Assembly (NCBI GenBank): GCA_025517485.1
Contig: JAOPKB010000025.1
Coordinates: forward strand, 1 to 40,187
DNA length: 40,187 nucleotides
Origin: Natronoglomus mannanivorans
GTDB taxonomy: Archaea > Halobacteriota > Halobacteria > Halobacteriales > Natrialbaceae
Direction of reading: 5' to 3'
Positions 16,366 to 25,157 of this stretch are shown piece by piece. A model generated the notes under the pieces. The model was not told where the DNA came from. It worked only from the letters and a program-made list of their open reading frames with translations, and ran no database searches. The translations under genes were made by a program, and so were the position numbers. Numbering within the stretch: the stretch's first letter is position 1; every line of letters starts with the position of its first letter.

Positions 16366-16384
16366 GTTCCCAGATAGCAGGAAC
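16366..16384. promoter_or_regulatory. RTTCCC-N7-GGGAAY operator copy upstream of doxX
   Basis: The sequence is GTTCCC-agatagc-AGGAAC, one mismatch from the consensus. It lies 60 nt upstream of the doxX ATG. The spacing fits an activator site if transcription starts near 16425, just before the ribosome-binding site; if the TATAAG at 16349 is used, the site would overlap the transcription start. Confidence 0.5.
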
Positions 16385-16427
16385 GAGAGTCTCGATTGAA
16401 GGTGGAAGCCGACTTCGGTCTACCTGT

Positions 16428-16435
16428 AAGGAGGA
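16428..16435 (+). promoter_or_regulatory. Shine-Dalgarno sequence of doxX
   Basis: AAGGAGGA lies 8 nt before the ATG at 16444. This near-perfect anti-16S match is unusual in a window dominated by leaderless genes. It fixes the start and rules out the in-frame ATG at 16396. Confidence 0.8.
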
Positions 16436-16443
16436 GCCCGAAC

Positions 16444-17001
16444 ATGTCCACCAACACTCGAAACCGACTCGAAAGCCAGTACGCAGGAATATCGCTCGAG
16501 GGAACGCCACACGCGCTGTCGGCGTGGTTCGTCGTCGCGTTGCGATTCCTGCTGGGCGGGATGATGCTGTTCGCCGGCATCAGCAAGTATACCGGCGAAG
16601 CCTTCGACGCCAGCGGCTTCCTCGTCCACGGCGTCGATCCAGCCAGCCCCGTCAGCGGATTGTACGCCGCGATGGCCGGCAACGCCGCCTTGCTCGAGGT
16701 AATCAACGTAGTGATTCCGCTCACGCAGGTGTTGATCGGCGTGGCGCTGATCGCCGGCGGGTTCCTGCGACTGGCGGCGCTGGGTGGAGCACTCCAGATG
16801 GTCGCCTTCTACCTCGGTGGGTGGGAGGGCGAGATCCTGGCGTTGTTCGACTCGACGCTGATCTACGCCGCGTTGTTCCTGGGCCTGGCGGCGTTCGGGG
16901 CGGGACGGATCCTCGGCGCGGACCGCTACATCGAGCAACTGAAGGTCGGCGGCCAGACGCTGGTCGAGAAGTACCCGAAACTCCGGTACGTCCTCGGCTA
17001 G
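16444..17001 (+). CDS. DoxX family membrane protein
   Basis: This 185-aa integral membrane protein has four hydrophobic segments: AWFVVALRFLLGGMMLFAGI, a second around VINVVIPLTQVLIGVALIAG, LAALGGALQMVAFYLGG, and LIYAALFLGLAAFGAGRILG. The FLLGGMMLFAGISKY stretch and the GAGR-x-L-G-A-D segment are typical of DoxX/DoxD-type proteins. In Acidianus, DoxD/DoxA is associated with a terminal quinol oxidase and thiosulfate:quinone reduction; many other DoxX proteins have unproven roles. It shares the operator motif with the fix and ba3 genes, which supports a respiratory role (inference). Confidence 0.87.
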   Translation: MSTNTRNRLESQYAGISLEGTPHALSAWFVVALRFLLGGMMLFAGISKYTGEAFDASGFLVHGVDPASPVSGLYAAMAGNAALLEVINVVIPLTQVLIGVALIAGGFLRLAALGGALQMVAFYLGGWEGEILALFDSTLIYAALFLGLAAFGAGRILGADRYIEQLKVGGQTLVEKYPKLRYVLG

Positions 17002-17188
17002 TCCGCGCGGTTCGATCTTTTCGAGACCGGTAATCGGAAGCCAGTACGGGAACCCGACACTCGAGTGTCTCCACTCTAGAGATCGTGGCCGACGAACGGC
17101 ACTTCTCGGACCGACGCGAGATCCGTTGGCGAGTCGGTCTCGCCCCGGAGATTTGGGTTCAGTGGCTCGAAGGCGCGCTCACTCACAT

Positions 17189-17604
<416 letters not shown>

Positions 17605-17781
17605 TGAAATCACCGGACGGTCGATCGAGTCGACTCGTCGAGACACCCTTCACCGACGACTCGGAAATAGGGCAGGGGTGGCTCCCGGCAACTCGGAGCG
17701 AGCGTAGGTGGTCTTGGTCCTCGAGTACCGCCGTCTTTTCTCGAGGGGATGGTTCTCACTCCTATCGAATAGGGACCCACA

Positions 17782-17789
17782 TCTATTAC
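17782..17789 (+). promoter_or_regulatory. TATA box of the uspA gene at 17813
   Basis: TCTATTAC lies 24-31 nt upstream of the ATG, consistent with a leaderless transcript. Confidence 0.5.
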
Positions 17790-17812
17790 CCTCCATCGTG
17801 AACGAGTATCCA

Positions 17813-18271
17813 ATGTACGACCGACTGCTCCTGCCGACCGACATGAGCGCCGGCATCGACCGCGGGATCGAACACGCAATCGACGCCGCACAGCGGTACG
17901 ATGCCGAACTCCACGTTCTGTACGTCGTCGACGCCGACGCGTACAGTTCCTATCCCGGCGACGAATACGTCCACGAGTTCGAAGGGCTCGAGCGCGCACT
18001 CGAGCGGTCCGGACGCGACGCAGTCGACGACATCGCACAACAGGCGATCGAGGCCGACGTGTCGACGGTTACCGAAATCCGCCACGGTGTGCCACACGAG
18101 GAGATTCTCGCGTACGTCGACGACGCGGATATCGGACTCACGGTTCTCGGTTCGAAGAATCGGTCCGGCGAGTACCGACGACTCCTCGGAAGCGTCGCCG
18201 AACGCGTCGCTCGTCTCTCCGAGCAACCGGTAACGATCGTGAAGACGCCCGTCGACACCGAGCGCGTATAA
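17813..18271 (+). CDS. Universal stress protein, UspA family
   Basis: This 152-aa UspA starts MYDRLLLPTDMSAGIDRGIE and includes LHVLYVVDADAYSSYP, EIRHGVPHEEILAYVDD and the nucleotide-binding loop LGSKNRSGEYRRLLGSVAER. In that loop the usual HGR is KNR, but the G-x2-x-x9-G-S frame is kept. It ends QPVTIVKTP. A cytoplasmic ATP-binding stress protein is expected. It is divergent from the DUF2267 gene, with 208 bp between them. Confidence 0.92.
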   Translation: MYDRLLLPTDMSAGIDRGIEHAIDAAQRYDAELHVLYVVDADAYSSYPGDEYVHEFEGLERALERSGRDAVDDIAQQAIEADVSTVTEIRHGVPHEEILAYVDDADIGLTVLGSKNRSGEYRRLLGSVAERVARLSEQPVTIVKTPVDTERV

Positions 18272-18412
18272 CGCGAGCGCCAGAAGGGGTCCAGCTTCGG
18301 AGTCATTCCACCATCACTGAGTACCGACGACTGGATGCGCGAGGTGGCCACCGATGCGGTTTACTGTGACGAGTTCCCTGCGTCCCCGCCGACGGTTCGC
18401 GGTTGTGCAGAA

Positions 18413-18712
18413 ATGGCAGGCAAAAGACCGTATGAAACCTTTATCCGGCGATTGGTGTGGTCTCACCGATTACCTGAAGAAGAACTTTTCAAAACGGAGG
18501 AACGACGAGATCGGGCTCAGATCGCCGAAACGCTCGTCGCTGCTGCCGAACAGATCACAGACGGTACCGTCCATCTGGAGAGCCAAGCGGAGGAACAGCG
18601 CGTTACCATCCCCGAGAATCCGACGTTCGAGGTCGAACTCGAGCGGCTTACGGATTCGGAAACCGGGGAGCAACGGTACGAACTCGAGTACGAAATTCGG
18701 TGGACCGAGTAA
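18413..18712 (+). CDS. Amphi-Trp domain-containing protein
   Basis: The core from about residue 21 reads EELFKTEERRDRAQIAETLV, AAAEQITDGTVHLES, VTIPENPTFEVELERL and YELEYEIRWTE. This is the amphi-Trp domain, a small amphipathic beta module with a conserved Trp near the end; its function is unknown. The start is uncertain. The ATG at 18413 gives 99 aa but a basic, atypical lead-in (MAGKRPYETFIRRL), and TTG 18452 or GTG 18455 would start closer to the domain. It is convergent with copA, 40 bp apart. Confidence 0.8.
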   Translation: MAGKRPYETFIRRLVWSHRLPEEELFKTEERRDRAQIAETLVAAAEQITDGTVHLESQAEEQRVTIPENPTFEVELERLTDSETGEQRYELEYEIRWTE

Positions 18713-18752
18713 CTAATGAACGGAACTCTCGAGACGGGAAACTCGTCCCCCT

Positions 18753-21230
18753 TCACAGCGATCTCGACGAGTTGAGCACGACGAGGGTGCTACTGGCGGC
18801 CATGGCGACGGCCGCGAGCAGCGGATTCAGCACACCGGCGATCGCGAGCGGGATCGCCACCCCGTTGTACACGAACGCCCAGCCGAGGTTCTGTCGAATG
18901 CGCCGGTGTGTCCCACTGGCGATCGTGAACGTCTCAGTGACGTCCTCGAGATCGTTCGAGAGGATCACCGCGTCGGCGGCATCGATCGCGAGTTCCGTTC
19001 CGCTCCCGAGTGCGATTCCGACGTCCGCGGCGGCGAGTGCAGGTGCGTCGTTGCTCCCGTCGCCGACCATCGCGACGACGCCTCGAGCGCGTAGCCGGCG
19101 AACCGTTTCGGCCTTCGCTTCGGGCGGAACGCCCGCGAACACCTCGTCGACGCCGTCGACGTCACGGAACCGATCCGCGGCAGCGCCCTCGTCGCCGGTG
19201 ATGACGACGACCGTCCGCCCGCGGGAGAGGTCTTCGACCGCGTTCTTCCACTCCACTCGAGGTGCGTCACCGACGGCGATCACGCCGCGGGCACGACCGT
19301 GCCAGCCGACGACGACGGGGACGTCTCCGTCCCGTCGCGTCCGTTCGATCGCCTCCTCGAGAGGGGGCGAAATCGAGTAGTCGCGTTCGGAGAACATGCT
19401 AGGGTGGCCGACGATAATCCGATTCCCGTCGACTACGCCGCTGACCCCTCGAGACGTCCGTTCGAAGGTCTCGACGTCCGGTGTGTTCGTGCGTTCGCTC
19501 GCCGGTTCGACGTCGCTGTCGTCGTTCGTTCGCGTCTCGGCGTACTCGACGACGGCGCGAGCGATCGGGTGTTCCGAGAGCGCTTCGACCGCGGCTGCTC
19601 GGCGAACGACCGATGCGGAATCGACGCTGGCCGCCGCGTGGACCGACTGGACCGACATCGAACCCGTCGTGAGGGTTCCGGTCTTGTCGAGGGCGACGAC
19701 GTCGACGTCGGGTGCGTCCTCGAAGATCGTCTCCGCGGTGACGACGATCCCCCGTTTCGCAGCCGACTGGACGCCCGATGCGATCGCCAGCGGCGTCGCG
19801 AGTCCGAGGGCACACGGACAGGAGACGATCAGTACCGTCAGACCCACCAGTAAGGCACCCGTCGGGCTCGAGCCGGTCACCAGTAACCAGACGGTCACCG
19901 CGGCAGCGATGACGAGGACGAGCGGAACGAAAACCGTCGCAAGTTTGTCCGCGAGTCGCTGGACCCCCGGGCGGGCACTCTGTATCGTCCAGAGCACCTC
20001 GACGAGCCGGTCGAGCGTGCTCTCGGCGTCCGCACCGACCTCGAGGACCGTCGGTGCGTCGGTAACGACCGTTCCGCCCCTGATTGGGTCGCCGGGGGCC
20101 TTCTCGACGGGCAGCGATTCCCCAGTCACCAGCGATTCGTCGACAGCGGGAGTTCCCTCGACGATCACGCCGTCGAGCGGAACGCGTTCACCGGGCCGAA
20201 CGAGGAGCCGATCACCGGGGTCGATCGCCTCGAGTGGAACCCGCTCGCCGTCGTCTGCTCGTCGTGCCTGCTCGACCCGCCGTTCGGTGAGTTCCGACAG
20301 CAGTCCGGCGGCCCGACGCTTGATCGTCCCTTCGTAGTACGTTCCCGCGGTGACGACGAGGACGATCGCGACCGAGACGTCGAAGTAGAGATCGGTTCGT
20401 CCCGTCGCCATCGCGAGCGTGCTGTAGGCGTACGCAGACAGCGCCGCCAGGGCGACCAGCAGATCCATGTTGGGCATCCCCGCTCGAAGACTGACGTAGG
20501 CCCCCCGAAGGATCGGATATCCCGTGTAAAACAGGACGAACGAAGTCATGAGCCAGATGTTCGCGAACACGTAGAGCCCGTCGTACCCACCGAACTCGAC
20601 GATCGGATCGTACCCGAAGTACGTCGGGTACAGAAAGAGCGCGTACCACACCATGACCATCATCCCGAAGAGCCCGCCGCCGACGAGGAATTTGACGAGC
20701 CCAGCGTCCCGGGCGTCGTCGGTCCTCGCCTCGCCGCGCTCGCGAGCACTGTATCCGACCCCCGAGACGGCTTCGGGCAGTGCTCCCTCCTCGATCACGT
20801 CGGGATCGTAGACGAGCCGAACGGTGTCGGTCGCGTAACTCGCCCGAGCGCCGTGGATCCCGTCGGTCGACGTCACGCTCCCTTCGATGAACGCCTCACA
20901 CGTCGAACAGTGCATCCCGTCGACCGCCAGAAACGCGGTTTCCCCCTCGAGTGACTCGAGTTCGATGTCGTCGTCCGATCGCTCGAGTGCGTCGTGGACT
21001 GGCTCGTCGGCGTCGTCGACCGTGTCGAGGGTTCGATGGACCTCGAGACAACCCCGACAGCAGAACGTGCCGTCCACGTCGGGTTCGGTGATGGGCGTCG
21101 CCGGTGTCGGGAGGTCACAGAGGGTACAGCTGGTGGTGTCGGTGTCGGGCTCGGATGCGCCGCTTCCGACGGCGGGTTCGGTGACGTCGGCGTTGGGGTC
21201 GGAGTGGGGAGTGGGGTTGGAGGAGGTCAT
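18753..21230 (-). CDS. copA: Copper-transporting P1B-type ATPase (CopA/CcoI type)
   Basis: This 825-aa heavy-metal ATPase has, in order, an N-terminal Cys zone (C35, C38 and CCRGC at 57-61), an HMA copper domain with GMHCSTC (C108, C111), the actuator TGES (369-372), the metal-site CPC (471-473 in VSCPCALG), the phosphorylation site DKTGT (D515), SEHP, and the hinge GDGSNDAPAL. The pattern is Cu+-type. An N-terminal CC-x2-C module plus linkage to SafE and an oxidase is typical of CcoI/FixI-type pumps that supply copper to cytochrome oxidase. The ATG at 21230 was chosen; a TTG at 21248 would overlap the SafE stop codon (TTGA) and is a real alternative. It is the last gene of a three-gene operon. 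Confidence 0.93.
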   Translation of the reverse strand: MTSSNPTPHSDPNADVTEPAVGSGASEPDTDTTSCTLCDLPTPATPITEPDVDGTFCCRGCLEVHRTLDTVDDADEPVHDALERSDDDIELESLEGETAFLAVDGMHCSTCEAFIEGSVTSTDGIHGARASYATDTVRLVYDPDVIEEGALPEAVSGVGYSARERGEARTDDARDAGLVKFLVGGGLFGMMVMVWYALFLYPTYFGYDPIVEFGGYDGLYVFANIWLMTSFVLFYTGYPILRGAYVSLRAGMPNMDLLVALAALSAYAYSTLAMATGRTDLYFDVSVAIVLVVTAGTYYEGTIKRRAAGLLSELTERRVEQARRADDGERVPLEAIDPGDRLLVRPGERVPLDGVIVEGTPAVDESLVTGESLPVEKAPGDPIRGGTVVTDAPTVLEVGADAESTLDRLVEVLWTIQSARPGVQRLADKLATVFVPLVLVIAAAVTVWLLVTGSSPTGALLVGLTVLIVSCPCALGLATPLAIASGVQSAAKRGIVVTAETIFEDAPDVDVVALDKTGTLTTGSMSVQSVHAAASVDSASVVRRAAAVEALSEHPIARAVVEYAETRTNDDSDVEPASERTNTPDVETFERTSRGVSGVVDGNRIIVGHPSMFSERDYSISPPLEEAIERTRRDGDVPVVVGWHGRARGVIAVGDAPRVEWKNAVEDLSRGRTVVVITGDEGAAADRFRDVDGVDEVFAGVPPEAKAETVRRLRARGVVAMVGDGSNDAPALAAADVGIALGSGTELAIDAADAVILSNDLEDVTETFTIASGTHRRIRQNLGWAFVYNGVAIPLAIAGVLNPLLAAVAMAASSTLVVLNSSRSL

Positions 21231-21244
21231 CGTCTTACGGATAT

Positions 21245-22117
21245 TCAAAGCGGCTGGTAGAACGGCAGTGGCGGATGGGGAAGATGGATCCCGTACACCA
21301 TCAGGCCGTGTTGCAGCGGAACGTAACCGAGTACCAGAAACATTGCACCGAGACCACGGTGGAGTCGGACGCGGTGGCTTGCAGTGAGCGACCCGAGGAG
21401 CGCGCCGTAGACGAACAGTGCCGGAATCGTCCCGAGACCGAGGACGCCGAGCGAGAGAGCCCCCCTGATCGGATCACCGAGCGCGAACGCGTAGAGGTAC
21501 GCCGGGTAGATGATCGGACACGGGAGTAGGCCGTGAATCGCACCCAGCCCGACGATCCCCGGCGAGGTCGCCAGCCGGTCGATCCGACTCGTAACGTGTC
21601 TCGAGAGCCACGCGAACAGCGAGCCGACGACGGGGACGCCGTGGCCGGGTATGCCGGGTCGACCACGGACGTAAAAGAGTCCGCTCGCGATGATCGCGAT
21701 CCCGACGAGGATCCCGACCGCACCTCTGAGGCCGTTTCCGACCGTGAAAACCGTCTCGACGGAGGTGAACACGACGCCACCGAGGAGGCCAAAGAGGCCA
21801 CCGAGAAGGGCGTAACTGACCGTTCGACCGAGATTGAACAGGCCGTGCTGGCGCACTTCGTACAGGGACAGTGCATCGGTATGTCGGGACGGTCCACGCG
21901 TGGCGAAACGATCGGCGTACGCGGTGACGAGTGGGCCGCACATTCCGAGACAGTGAGCACCAGCGAAGAGACCCACGAGCGCGAAGACGACGAGATCGAC
22001 GTGCTCGGTCGGGAGGCCCGATCGGGAGTGAGCGAAAATCGGCGTCGACATCGATATCGACATCGAGACGACGCGGACGAAGTCGATCGAGAGCGTCGCG
22101 ATAGTGACTGTCGTCAT
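21245..22117 (-). CDS. SafE/TauE-like (DsbD-type) transmembrane copper protein
   Basis: This 290-aa membrane protein of the sulfite exporter TauE/SafE or UreH-like family has six to seven helices. The first contains FAGAHCLGMCGP (H55, C56, C60), the signature H-C-x3-C region of bacterial CcoH/SafE-like proteins encoded beside oxidase copper ATPases. A second repeat has GLGAIHGLLPCPIIYPAYLY. It probably takes part in copper or thiol handling for oxidase assembly (family and context). It is 3 bp downstream of the small membrane gene and immediately upstream of copA, so all three are co-transcribed away from the ba3 operon. Confidence 0.88.
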   Translation of the reverse strand: MTTVTIATLSIDFVRVVSMSISMSTPIFAHSRSGLPTEHVDLVVFALVGLFAGAHCLGMCGPLVTAYADRFATRGPSRHTDALSLYEVRQHGLFNLGRTVSYALLGGLFGLLGGVVFTSVETVFTVGNGLRGAVGILVGIAIIASGLFYVRGRPGIPGHGVPVVGSLFAWLSRHVTSRIDRLATSPGIVGLGAIHGLLPCPIIYPAYLYAFALGDPIRGALSLGVLGLGTIPALFVYGALLGSLTASHRVRLHRGLGAMFLVLGYVPLQHGLMVYGIHLPHPPLPFYQPL

Positions 22118-22120
22118 CGC

Positions 22121-22369
22121 TCACGTCGACGTTCCGTTCTCTTCTCTCTCGTCGTGATCGTCGTTCTCCTGGACGCCCGAGTCGCCGTCGTGGTCCGGGT
22201 CTCCCGTCGGTCGCATGGCAACGGACAGCGCAGCGACGATGAGAACGACGTTGATCGCAGCGACGAAGCCGGCCGTGCTCGGCCGACCAAGCGCGTACAG
22301 GAGTACCGGAACGAGTGCCAGTAGACCAAGACCGGCGACGAGTCTCGGGGGGACGTCCTCGAGGTTCAT
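22121..22369 (-). CDS. Small two-helix membrane protein of the oxidase/copper operon
   Basis: The 82-aa product starts MNLEDVPPRLVAGLGLLALV, has two transmembrane segments (about 9-26 and 33-51) joined by LGRPSTAGF, and ends in a long acidic tail (residues 55-82, rich in D, E, N and H). Similar small proteins next to haloarchaeal ba3 oxidases are annotated as cytochrome-ba3 oxidase subunits, but the role is unproven. The Asp/His tail could bind copper (inference). It is the first gene of the minus operon, with a TATA box 25-32 nt upstream, hence leaderless. Confidence 0.75.
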   Translation of the reverse strand: MNLEDVPPRLVAGLGLLALVPVLLYALGRPSTAGFVAAINVVLIVAALSVAMRPTGDPDHDGDSGVQENDDHDEREENGTST

Positions 22370-22393
22370 GTGGCGACCCTTCGGATGGAGGGT

Positions 22394-22401
22394 ATTTAAT
22401 A
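22394..22401 (-). promoter_or_regulatory. TATA box of the minus-strand copper operon
   Basis: On the minus strand the sequence is TATTAAAT, 25-32 nt upstream of the ATG at 22369, in a gap of only 101 bp between divergent operons. It predicts a leaderless mRNA. Confidence 0.65.
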
Positions 22402-22410
22402 GGAAACGTA

Positions 22411-22429
22411 ATTCCCGATCGGTGGGAAC
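22411..22429. promoter_or_regulatory. RTTCCC-N7-GGGAAY operator between divergent oxidase and copper operons
   Basis: ATTCCC-gatcggt-GGGAAC is a perfect consensus copy. It lies exactly 42 nt from the start of the minus operon (22369) and exactly 42 nt from the ATG of the plus operon (22471). One bound dimer could therefore control both transcription units. The site is about 10 nt upstream of the minus-strand TATA box. Confidence 0.65.
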
Positions 22430-22470
22430 CAGGATGATTGCTTGAAGTGCCCCGATTCGAAGGGTTCGCT

Positions 22471-22635
22471 ATGGCTTCCGAAACCTCGAAGAGAGAACTC
22501 GGACACGACGACTTCGATCCGATCGGGACGCTCGCACTGATCGCGTTGTACTTTCTCCTGCTCGTGTTCCTCTGGTTGTTCATGTACTTCGTGGAGTTTC
22601 TGGGTAACGAGCCGACGGTGGTGGGGTTGATATGA
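22471..22635 (+). CDS. Small subunit of ba3-type cytochrome oxidase (CbaD-like)
   Basis: The 54-aa protein has a charged N-terminus (MASETSKRELGHDDFDPIGT) and a single long transmembrane helix (LALIALYFLLLVFLWLFMYF), then VEFLGNEPTVVGL. Size, single span and position directly before subunit II match the small CbaD/subunit IIa-type polypeptide of ba3 oxidases. Its stop overlaps the subunit II start (ATGA). The ATG at 22471 was preferred over a TTG at 22438. Confidence 0.8.
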   Translation: MASETSKRELGHDDFDPIGTLALIALYFLLLVFLWLFMYFVEFLGNEPTVVGLI

Positions 22636-23138
22636 ATATCCACACCTACGAGAAGCTGTGGCTGGTCGGTGCGATGCTCTTGATCGTCGGGTTCATCGCG
22701 ACGGTAACGTACGGCGCAGTGGGAGTTGGGGTCACGATGATCGACGACTCCGAAGAGACGATCGATCCGACCCAACTCGACGAAGACGAGCGGTTTAGCG
22801 AGCCGCGTGTCGAACAGGTCGGCGAGAACGAGTACGACGTGTACGTCGTCGCCAGACAGTTCATGTTCCAGCCGGATCCGATCGAAGTCCCAGCGGGGAG
22901 TGACGTTACGTTCTACGTGACGAGCGCCGACGTAATCCACAGCTTCAGCGTCGCCGGAACGAACGTCAACACGATGGTCATCCCCGGCGAGGTCTCGACG
23001 ATGACAGTCGAATTCGACGAACCCGGAGAGTACGGGATCGTCTGTAACGAGTACTGTGGCAGCGGTCATCACGCGATGGAAGCGATGTTGATCGTCCAGC
23101 CGGAAGACGAGTTCGAACTCGAGGAGGGTGAGAACTGA
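22632..23138 (+). CDS. cbaB: Cytochrome ba3 oxidase subunit II (CuA protein)
   Basis: The 168-aa protein has one N-terminal transmembrane helix (about 9-34) followed by an external cupredoxin domain holding the dinuclear CuA centre. Ligands are H103 (ADVIHSFSV), C138, E140 (backbone), C142, H146 and M149 in CNEYCGSGHHAM. This is the short one-helix subunit II typical of B-type (ba3) oxidases. It accepts electrons from a halocyanin-like donor and passes them to subunit I. It overlaps both neighbours (ATGA and TGATG). Confidence 0.94.
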   Translation: MNIHTYEKLWLVGAMLLIVGFIATVTYGAVGVGVTMIDDSEETIDPTQLDEDERFSEPRVEQVGENEYDVYVVARQFMFQPDPIEVPAGSDVTFYVTSADVIHSFSVAGTNVNTMVIPGEVSTMTVEFDEPGEYGIVCNEYCGSGHHAMEAMLIVQPEDEFELEEGEN

Positions 23139-24874
23139 TGAGTGCCTATATCGACGACTTTCCGGAGGAAGCAGCCGTTATCCGGGCTGCGTTCTGGAGT
23201 TCGTTCGTCGCTCTCGCCATCGGTGCGTTTTTCGGGTTGATCCAGACGTTACACCGAACCGACATCGTTCGGATTTTCGATTCGACTGATTATTACACGA
23301 TCCTGACCGCACACGGCGTGTTCATGGTGATTACGTTCACCATCTTCTTCCTCGTGGGCGTGTTCACCTGGGCGGTGACGACCAGTCTCGACCGCGGCGT
23401 CGAAAGCCTCCGGTTTACGTGGTCGTGGTACCTCCTCATGTCGCTGGGAACGGTGTTCACCGCGATTCCGATTCTCGCGGGATTCGTCGACTCGATCGAC
23501 ATGAGTGCGGACGTCCTATTTACGTTCTACGCGCCGTTACAGGCACACCCGCTGTTTTACATCGGGTTGACGATGTTCGTCATCGGGACCTGGCTCGCGG
23601 GTGCCGACTGGTTCCGTTCCTGGTGGGCGTGGAAGTCGGAGAACCCGAGCGAGCGGATCCCGCTTCCGACGTTCATGGTGTTGACGACGATGATCATGTG
23701 GTACATCGCGACCCTCGGCATCGCCGTCTCTATTCTCGCGTTCTTGCTCCCCTGGTCGCTGGGCCTGGTCGAGACGGTCAATCCCCTGTTGACGCGAACG
23801 CTGTTCTGGTACTTTGGCCATCCTGTCGTCTACTTCTGGCTCATGCCGGCGTACCTGATGTGGTACACGCTTCTGCCGAAATTCGCTGGCGGACGGCTCT
23901 TCAGTGATCCGCTCGCACGCGTCGTGTTCGTCCTCTTCTTGCTCCTCTCGACGCCGGTCGGGATCCACCACCAGTACCTCGACCCCGGGATCTCGGAGGG
24001 GTTCAAGTTTATCGCGATGACGAACACGATGTTCTTGCTCTTGCCGAGTCTGTTGACGGCGTTTACGGTCGTTGCAAGCATCGAACACGGCGCTCGCCAG
24101 CGGGGCGGTGAGGGCTACTTCGCATGGCTGGGCGCACTACCGTGGCGAGAGCCCGCTTTCACCGGAATGGCCCTCGCAGGACTGATGTTCGCCGCTGGCG
24201 GTTTCTCGGGTATGATCAACGCCGGAATGAACATCAACTACCTGATCCACAACACGCTCTGGGTCCCCGGACACTTCCACCTCACCGTCGGCACCGCCGT
24301 CGCACTGACGTTCATGGCCGGCGCATACTGGCTCATGCCGCAGGTGACCGGCAAGCCACTCGCCAGCAAACCCATCGCGCTCTTCCAGACCGTTCTCTGG
24401 TTCGTCGGCATGACGTTCATGTCCAACGCGATGCACCGTGCTGGCCTGCTCGGCATTCCCCGTCGAACCGCCGAACCACAGTACGAGGGCTTCGAGTTCC
24501 AGGCCGCCGTCGGTTCCGTCGCGGAACTCGACGCACAGGTCGCGATCGGCGGGACCCTCCTGTTCGTCTCGGCCGTCCTCTTCCTCTGGAACATGCTCAT
24601 CACGTCGTTCAATCGACCGACGGAAACCCTTCCGTCGAACGTGATCCCCGAACCGCTTTCGGGGTCCGACGATTCACCCGCTGTCCTCGATAACCTGAAA
24701 CTGTGGACGCTCATCGCGATCGTCCTCGTCGTTCTCGCCTACAGTCTCCCACTTGCGAGTATCGTCGACCGTGGTGGGCTCTTCGGTCCCGGCGGAGACG
24801 CCTTCCCGGTTCGCCTGTCGCCGACGCTCGTCGCACAACTACTCGTCGACACCGTCCAGGAGGGACTCCGCTGA
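23138..24874 (+). CDS. cbaA: Cytochrome ba3 oxidase subunit I
   Basis: This 578-aa catalytic subunit reduces O2 to water and pumps protons. The low-spin heme ligands are H59 (TAHGVF) and H381. The high-spin heme ligand is H379 (VPGHFHLT). CuB is bound by H228, H277 and H278 (FGHPVVYFW and IHHQYLDP), with Y232 four residues after H228, as in the His-Tyr crosslink of this enzyme class. The motif set YFGHPVVYFWLMPAY and the many helices fit the B-type heme-copper oxidases. The A-family Glu in helix VI is not present, as expected for ba3. Translation is coupled to subunit II and to the small downstream gene. Confidence 0.95.
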   Translation: MSAYIDDFPEEAAVIRAAFWSSFVALAIGAFFGLIQTLHRTDIVRIFDSTDYYTILTAHGVFMVITFTIFFLVGVFTWAVTTSLDRGVESLRFTWSWYLLMSLGTVFTAIPILAGFVDSIDMSADVLFTFYAPLQAHPLFYIGLTMFVIGTWLAGADWFRSWWAWKSENPSERIPLPTFMVLTTMIMWYIATLGIAVSILAFLLPWSLGLVETVNPLLTRTLFWYFGHPVVYFWLMPAYLMWYTLLPKFAGGRLFSDPLARVVFVLFLLLSTPVGIHHQYLDPGISEGFKFIAMTNTMFLLLPSLLTAFTVVASIEHGARQRGGEGYFAWLGALPWREPAFTGMALAGLMFAAGGFSGMINAGMNINYLIHNTLWVPGHFHLTVGTAVALTFMAGAYWLMPQVTGKPLASKPIALFQTVLWFVGMTFMSNAMHRAGLLGIPRRTAEPQYEGFEFQAAVGSVAELDAQVAIGGTLLFVSAVLFLWNMLITSFNRPTETLPSNVIPEPLSGSDDSPAVLDNLKLWTLIAIVLVVLAYSLPLASIVDRGGLFGPGGDAFPVRLSPTLVAQLLVDTVQEGLR

Positions 24875-25071
24875 TGCGTATCTCTCGAGGCGCCCTTCTC
24901 GTTCTGATCGCGATGAGCGTCCCCATCGTCATCGAACTTCGGACCGTCGCCTCGTTCGTGGGCATCGAGGTCCCCCTCTCGGTGACGCTGGCACTGAGTC
25001 TCCTCGTGGTCGTCGCGCTCGTCTTCTGGGCGACCCTCCCACCGAAACAGGAACCGGAATCCACCGGGTGA
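24874..25071 (+). CDS. Small membrane protein of the ba3 oxidase operon
   Basis: The 65-aa product begins MRISRGALLVLIAMSVPIVI and has two hydrophobic segments, the second being LSVTLALSLLVVVALVFWAT. It ends LPPKQEPESTG. The ATG overlaps the subunit I stop by one base (CTGATG), so it is translationally coupled and is probably an accessory oxidase subunit (CbaE/CbaC type). I cannot assign a specific function. Confidence 0.72.
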   Translation: MRISRGALLVLIAMSVPIVIELRTVASFVGIEVPLSVTLALSLLVVVALVFWATLPPKQEPESTG

Positions 25072-25082
25072 ACACGGACGAT

Positions 25083-25101
25083 GTTCCCAGATGCTGGGAA
25101 C
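25083..25101. promoter_or_regulatory. RTTCCC-N7-GGGAAY operator after the ba3 operon
   Basis: GTTCCC-agatgct-GGGAAC is a perfect copy; including AG/CT it is an 8-bp palindromic arm with a 3-nt loop. It lies 12 bp after the last ba3 gene and 57 nt upstream of the next ATG (25158). The palindrome could be read as an RNA hairpin terminator, but it has no T-tract and matches the operator spacing exactly. Confidence 0.6.
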
Positions 25102-25157
25102 CGGAGACACCATTCTTGTGACGGAGACACCGATATCGGATACGAAGAACTCGAACT

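Larger units (their letters stand above)
16119..16443. other. Intergenic region upstream of doxX
   Basis: No gene is supported. It contains a TATA-like TATAAG at about 16349-16354, the operator copy at 16366-16384 and the ribosome-binding site of doxX. Everything else is unremarkable. Confidence 0.5.
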
